This document shows positions 7,731 through 11,494 of a DNA stretch of 11,494 nt, one piece after another; within the stretch, counting starts at the first letter, position 1; every line of letters starts with the position of its first letter. The DNA is taken from positions 1-11,494 of the forward strand of contig JAURLR010000062.1 of assembly GCA_030831135.1 (NCBI GenBank). The letters run 5' to 3'. The stretch comes from Alphaproteobacteria bacterium (GTDB lineage: Bacteria > Pseudomonadota > Alphaproteobacteria > UBA6615). Below the pieces are notes generated by a model, which worked only from the letters and a program-made list of their open reading frames with translations, did no database searches and had not been told where the DNA came from. Both the position numbers and the translations under genes were made by a program.

Positions 7731-10700
7731 TTACTGGGTGAGCAGACTCCGCAACTGGCCGTTGGCCACCGTCAGCATCGCCAGATCAACCGTCTCGCTT
7801 TCGCGCAGCGTGTCGAGCAACTGCACTGTGCGCTGGACGGCACCGTTCCGGGACTCGATCCATGTCGAGATCACACCTTCAGCTGCTTTCGACCCGAGCT
7901 TGCCGCCACCGGCTACATCGAGCACGTGATTGGTGAGGCCCGATTGATGGCTATAGCTGTCATCGATGATGGATTCGATGGCAAGACGCTCCCAATCCGA
8001 GGTTGGCTCGACCGCGCGCGCCGTATTGCGCAACCAGTCGATGCCAAGCCGTGAACCCAGATCGAAATAGACCCGGCCCGTATCGAGAACCGGGACGCTG
8101 GACTCGCGCGCGATCTGAATCACGTCACCACCCGCAGCAAGGACCTGCAGGCTCGCAACCTTGCGCGCGAGCGCCTTGGGAACCTTCAGCTCGACCAGCC
8201 GCCGGGTCTGCGCTTCGATCCCGGCTCTGTCTGCCTCGGCCACGATCTCGGGCAGATTGTCGACAAGTTCACGTATCCCCGGGGCATAGCGTTCAATCGT
8301 GCTCGCAATATCGAGCGGGCGCCGGGCATTGTTCAGGAACCAGATCGTCATGCGCTCAACCAGCATTTCCAGTTCATGGGCCATGTCCATCTGGACCGCC
8401 GCATCCACCTTCAGATCAAGCACTTCGATATCCCGCCAGACCGGACGCAGATCAAAAGCATCCCGGGCAATCACATAAGCCCGGGCAATGTCGTCGGGCG
8501 CTGCGCCGGAGCGTTCCTGCAGGTCCTGCACAAATGTCGCACCCACGCGATTGACCAGTGAGTTGGTCACATAGGTTGCCACGATTTCCCGGCGCAGACG
8601 ATGGCGCGCGACCTGTTCGGCAAACTTTTCCCGCAGCGGCTTCGGGAAGTAACGCGCCAGATCCTGCATCAGATAGGGATCATCGGGGACCGCGGTGGGC
8701 AACAGGTCGCCATACAGCGCGATCTTCGAATGGGAGAACAGCACCGCGTATTCCGGGCGGGTGAGGCCGAGATCATCGGCCTGCAGATCCGCCATCTCTT
8801 CGTCATCGGGCAGGCGTTCGATTGCACGGTCCAGCAACCCGCGCCGTTCGAGCGCGTGCATCACCCGCCACTGGGACTCAAGCTGTTCGACCGCGCGGCG
8901 CTCGGCCTTGGAAATCGTCTGGGTCTGCTGATAATTGTCGTTGAGGACCAGCCTTGCGACCTCGTCGGTCATCTTCACCAGCAGCGCATCGCGTTGCGGT
9001 AGGTTCATCGTCCCGCTCGAAACTACATCATCGAGGGCGATCTTGATGTTCACCTCATGGTCCGAACAATCCACGCCGGCCGAATTGTCGATGAAGTCGG
9101 TGTTCAGACGTCCCCCGTGACGGGCGTATTCGATACGCCCCAGCTGGGTGAGGCCAAGATTGGCACCTTCGCCGATGACCTGGCATTTCAGCGTCTCGGC
9201 ATCGACGCGGACGGGATCGTTGGACCGGTCATCGGCATCGGCATGGGTTTCATCCGACGACTTGATATAGGTGCCAATACCGCCAAACCACAGCAGATCG
9301 ACCCGGGCCACGAGAATCGCCTGAATCAACTCATTCGGCGTCATGCTGTCGCGGCTGATGCCCAGCGCCGACTTGACCTCCGATGAAAGTTTGATCGACT
9401 TGGCCTTGCGATCAAAAATCCCGCCACCGTTCGAGATCAGCTTGGTCTCGTAATCGGTCCAGCTTGATCGGGGCAGAGCAAACAACCGTTTGCGTTCGGC
9501 AAAACTTCTGGCCGGGTCCGGATCAGGGTCGAGGAAGATATGCAGGTGGTTGAAGGCAGCGACCAGCTTGATGTGTTTCGAGAGCAACATCCCGTTGCCG
9601 AAAACATCACCCGACATATCGCCGACACCTGCGACCGTGAAGTCTTCGCTCTGGGTGTCGTGGCCGAATTCCCGGAAATGACGTTTGACGGATTCCCAGG
9701 CACCCTTGGCCGTGATGCCCATCTTCTTGTGGTCGTAACCCGCCGAGCCACCCGAGGCGAAAGCATCCCCGAGCCAGAACCCGTATTCCTGACTGATGCC
9801 ATTCGCGATATCGGAGAAGGTGGCTGTGCCTTTGTCGGCCGCCACCACCAGATAGGGATCGTCGCCGTCGCAACGCACGACTCCAGACGGCGGCACCAGT
9901 GCACCATCGACAAGATTGTCGGTGATATCGAGCAGCCCCCGGATGAGCGTGGAGTAACAGGCAATCACCTCTTCCTGGGTGGCCTGACGGTCATGCTGTG
10001 GGTCACCCGTCGGTTCGGGCAAGGATTTGCACACGAATCCGCCCTTGGCACCGACCGGCACGATAACAGCGTTTTTCACGGTCTGCGCCTTCTGCAGGCC
10101 CAGAATCTCTGTCCGGAAATCTTCACGCCGGTCAGACCAGCGAATCCCGCCACGCGCCACATCACCGCCGCGCAGATGGCAGCCTTCCATGCGCGGACTG
10201 TAGACAAAGACTTCCTTCATCGGGCGCGGCTCGGGCAGGTCTTCCACCGTCTTGCTGTCGATCTTGAACGAGGCGTAAGGCTTCAGCTCACCATCGTCAT
10301 CGGTCATGAAGAAATTGGTGCGCAATGTGGATTCGACCGCATTGGCAAACCTGCGAATGATCCGGTCTTCATCCAGATTCACAACGGCATCCAGGCCCTC
10401 GGCGATCTGCTTGCGCAATTTGCTCGCCCGGCGTTTCCCGGCCGGCGTTCCCGCAACGGCCGGATCGAAACGCGTGAAAAACAGCGCGACAATCATGCCG
10501 GCCAGCTTCGGATTTTTGGCGAGAGTTTCTTCCATATAGCTTTGCGAGAACGGAATTCGGCTCTGCAGCAGGAACTTGCAATAGGCGCGCAGCACCAGAA
10601 TTTCGCGCCACGCCAGCCCGGCGCCAAGCACCAGCTTGTTGAAACCGTCATCGGCCACACGGCCTTCAAAGACGCGCGCAAAACATTCATGGAACGGGGC

Positions 10701-11494
10701 GCGCACGGCCTTCAGGTCGATCGCCGCACCCGAACGCGATTCCATCGCAAAGTCGTGCACCCAGATTTCGCCGTGGGTCTCGCCATACAGGTAATCGACC
10801 TCGAACGGCTCCTCACCAATGACTTTCAGCCCCATATTCTCGAGCATCGGAATGACATCGGAGAGCGGGAGCGGGTCGCCGGCACTGTAGAGTTTGAGTT
10901 GTACCGAGTTTTCCGGTGCGTCCGCCGCACGATAGAGGTTCAGTTCCAGTCCATCCGAGACACGCGCGGCATCGATCAGGTCAATGTCGAACACACCGTC
11001 TTCGGGGTCGTATCGGTCACGATAGGAAGCCGTGAACGCCTGCCCATAGCGCTGGAACATGACCAGCCCGTATTCTTCGCCGCGCGCCTCGATCAGAGCA
11101 TCGCGCAGCCGGTCTTCCCAGGAGCGGGTCGCCTCACGCAGCGCCAACTCGATCTCTTCGAGATCATAGCGTGGAATACCATCCGGCCCGGTCTTGATGA
11201 CAAACAGGACCTGGGCCAAAACGGAGTCCGTGCCGAATTCCGGATAAAACGCCGAGAGGCTGCCGTCAAAGGCGTCCTCCAGAATGCCCGCCAGTTTGAT
11301 CCGCAGGTTTGTGTCGTAGCGGTCACGCGGGACGAAAACGAGTCCGGTGATGTACCGCTGGAAAGGATCCTCGCGCACAAACAACGCGGTGCGCTGACGT
11401 TCCTGCAGATGCAGAATTCCCAACGCATGTTCGAGCAGTTTGTCATCTTCGATCTGCAGCAACTCGTCGCGCGGATAGTTTTCCAGGATATGCA
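7731..11494 (-). CDS. NAD-dependent glutamate dehydrogenase, large (GDH-180 type), N-terminus outside window
   Basis: The enzyme catalyses oxidative deamination of glutamate to 2-oxoglutarate and ammonium with NAD+, mainly a catabolic role in the cytosol. About 1253 C-terminal residues are present and the frame is open to the right edge (upstream residues HILENYPRDEL continue the family pattern), so TTG 11462 is not a real start; about 350 N-terminal residues of a roughly 1600-residue protein are missing. Counting from the codon at 11462, the catalytic core includes SPRMEGCHLRGGD (422-434), ARGGIRWSDR (436-445), VPVGAKGGF (468-476) with the expected catalytic Lys473, VGDMSGDVFGNG (613-624) of the NAD-binding region, and GEGANLGLTQLGR (764-776) followed by DNSAGVDCSDHEVN (792-805). 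A long helical C-terminal region follows, as in this family. The stop TAA is at 7731-7733. The transporter genes follow on the same strand. Confidence 0.96.
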   Translation of the reverse strand, partial: HILENYPRDELLQIEDDKLLEHALGILHLQERQRTALFVREDPFQRYITGLVFVPRDRYDTNLRIKLAGILEDAFDGSLSAFYPEFGTDSVLAQVLFVIKTGPDGIPRYDLEEIELALREATRSWEDRLRDALIEARGEEYGLVMFQRYGQAFTASYRDRYDPEDGVFDIDLIDAARVSDGLELNLYRAADAPENSVQLKLYSAGDPLPLSDVIPMLENMGLKVIGEEPFEVDYLYGETHGEIWVHDFAMESRSGAAIDLKAVRAPFHECFARVFEGRVADDGFNKLVLGAGLAWREILVLRAYCKFLLQSRIPFSQSYMEETLAKNPKLAGMIVALFFTRFDPAVAGTPAGKRRASKLRKQIAEGLDAVVNLDEDRIIRRFANAVESTLRTNFFMTDDDGELKPYASFKIDSKTVEDLPEPRPMKEVFVYSPRMEGCHLRGGDVARGGIRWSDRREDFRTEILGLQKAQTVKNAVIVPVGAKGGFVCKSLPEPTGDPQHDRQATQEEVIACYSTLIRGLLDITDNLVDGALVPPSGVVRCDGDDPYLVVAADKGTATFSDIANGISQEYGFWLGDAFASGGSAGYDHKKMGITAKGAWESVKRHFREFGHDTQSEDFTVAGVGDMSGDVFGNGMLLSKHIKLVAAFNHLHIFLDPDPDPARSFAERKRLFALPRSSWTDYETKLISNGGGIFDRKAKSIKLSSEVKSALGISRDSMTPNELIQAILVARVDLLWFGGIGTYIKSSDETHADADDRSNDPVRVDAETLKCQVIGEGANLGLTQLGRIEYARHGGRLNTDFIDNSAGVDCSDHEVNIKIALDDVVSSGTMNLPQRDALLVKMTDEVARLVLNDNYQQTQTISKAERRAVEQLESQWRVMHALERRGLLDRAIERLPDDEEMADLQADDLGLTRPEYAVLFSHSKIALYGDLLPTAVPDDPYLMQDLARYFPKPLREKFAEQVARHRLRREIVATYVTNSLVNRVGATFVQDLQERSGAAPDDIARAYVIARDAFDLRPVWRDIEVLDLKVDAAVQMDMAHELEMLVERMTIWFLNNARRPLDIASTIERYAPGIRELVDNLPEIVAEADRAGIEAQTRRLVELKVPKALARKVASLQVLAAGGDVIQIARESSVPVLDTGRVYFDLGSRLGIDWLRNTARAVEPTSDWERLAIESIIDDSYSHQSGLTNHVLDVAGGGKLGSKAAEGVISTWIESRNGAVQRTVQLLDTLRESETVDLAMLTVANGQLRSLLTQ

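Noticed and set aside
7089..8054. Open frame of 321 codons on the plus strand
   Set aside because: It crosses antisense over the first EamA gene and the end of the glutamate dehydrogenase; its Arg/Gln/His-rich product matches no family I know.
11460..11462. TTG as start codon of the glutamate dehydrogenase
   Set aside because: The frame stays open to the window edge and the upstream residues continue the family pattern; the visible part lacks the N-terminal several hundred residues of this family.

Overview
The window is GC-rich, densely packed chromosomal DNA. Gene content and codon use fit an alphaproteobacterium: a giant NAD-dependent glutamate dehydrogenase, a membrane-anchored CapD/WbpM-type dehydratase, an alphaproteobacterial-style purH, and a nested palindromic intergenic repeat carrying the TCGAAGGATG signature common in that class. 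I cannot name the genus. There are seven protein-coding genes, two cut by the window edges. I see no RNA genes, CRISPR array, insertion sequence, phage gene or toxin-antitoxin pair, and no gap over 300 bases lacks a gene.

Left part, plus strand (1-4383). The first two genes look like the end of a surface-polysaccharide locus: the C-terminal part of a WecA/WbpL-like polyprenyl-phosphate sugar-1-phosphate transferase, then a full-length WbpM/PglF-like UDP-sugar 4,6-dehydratase. The dehydratase would make the deoxy-amino sugar nucleotide, and the transferase would load such a sugar-1-phosphate onto undecaprenyl phosphate to start a glycan repeat. Next come purH (last two steps of IMP synthesis) and a small UPF0145/YbjQ-family protein of unknown function, closely spaced on the same strand.

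Middle (4384-4505). The convergent gap between the UPF0145 gene and the transporter cluster is almost filled by a 100-bp element of nested inverted repeats with two side hairpins. It looks like a dispersed REP-type element and may also insulate the two convergent transcription units.

Right part, minus strand (4506-11494). Reading leftwards from the right edge: a very large NAD-dependent glutamate dehydrogenase (N-terminus outside the window), then two tandem paralogous EamA/DMT-family transporters, then an MFS transporter of the UMF1/Atg22-like family. The two junctions among the three transporters overlap (a 4-base ATGA overlap and an 11-base overlap), which suggests translational coupling. 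The glutamate dehydrogenase ends 87 bases before the first transporter's preferred start with no clear terminator between, so all four may share a transcript.

The region is mostly ordinary housekeeping and envelope metabolism. I found no convincing undescribed system. The most noteworthy items are the nested palindromic element, the coupled transporter trio behind glutamate dehydrogenase, a perfect hairpin directly upstream of the dehydratase, and the non-ATG start of purH.
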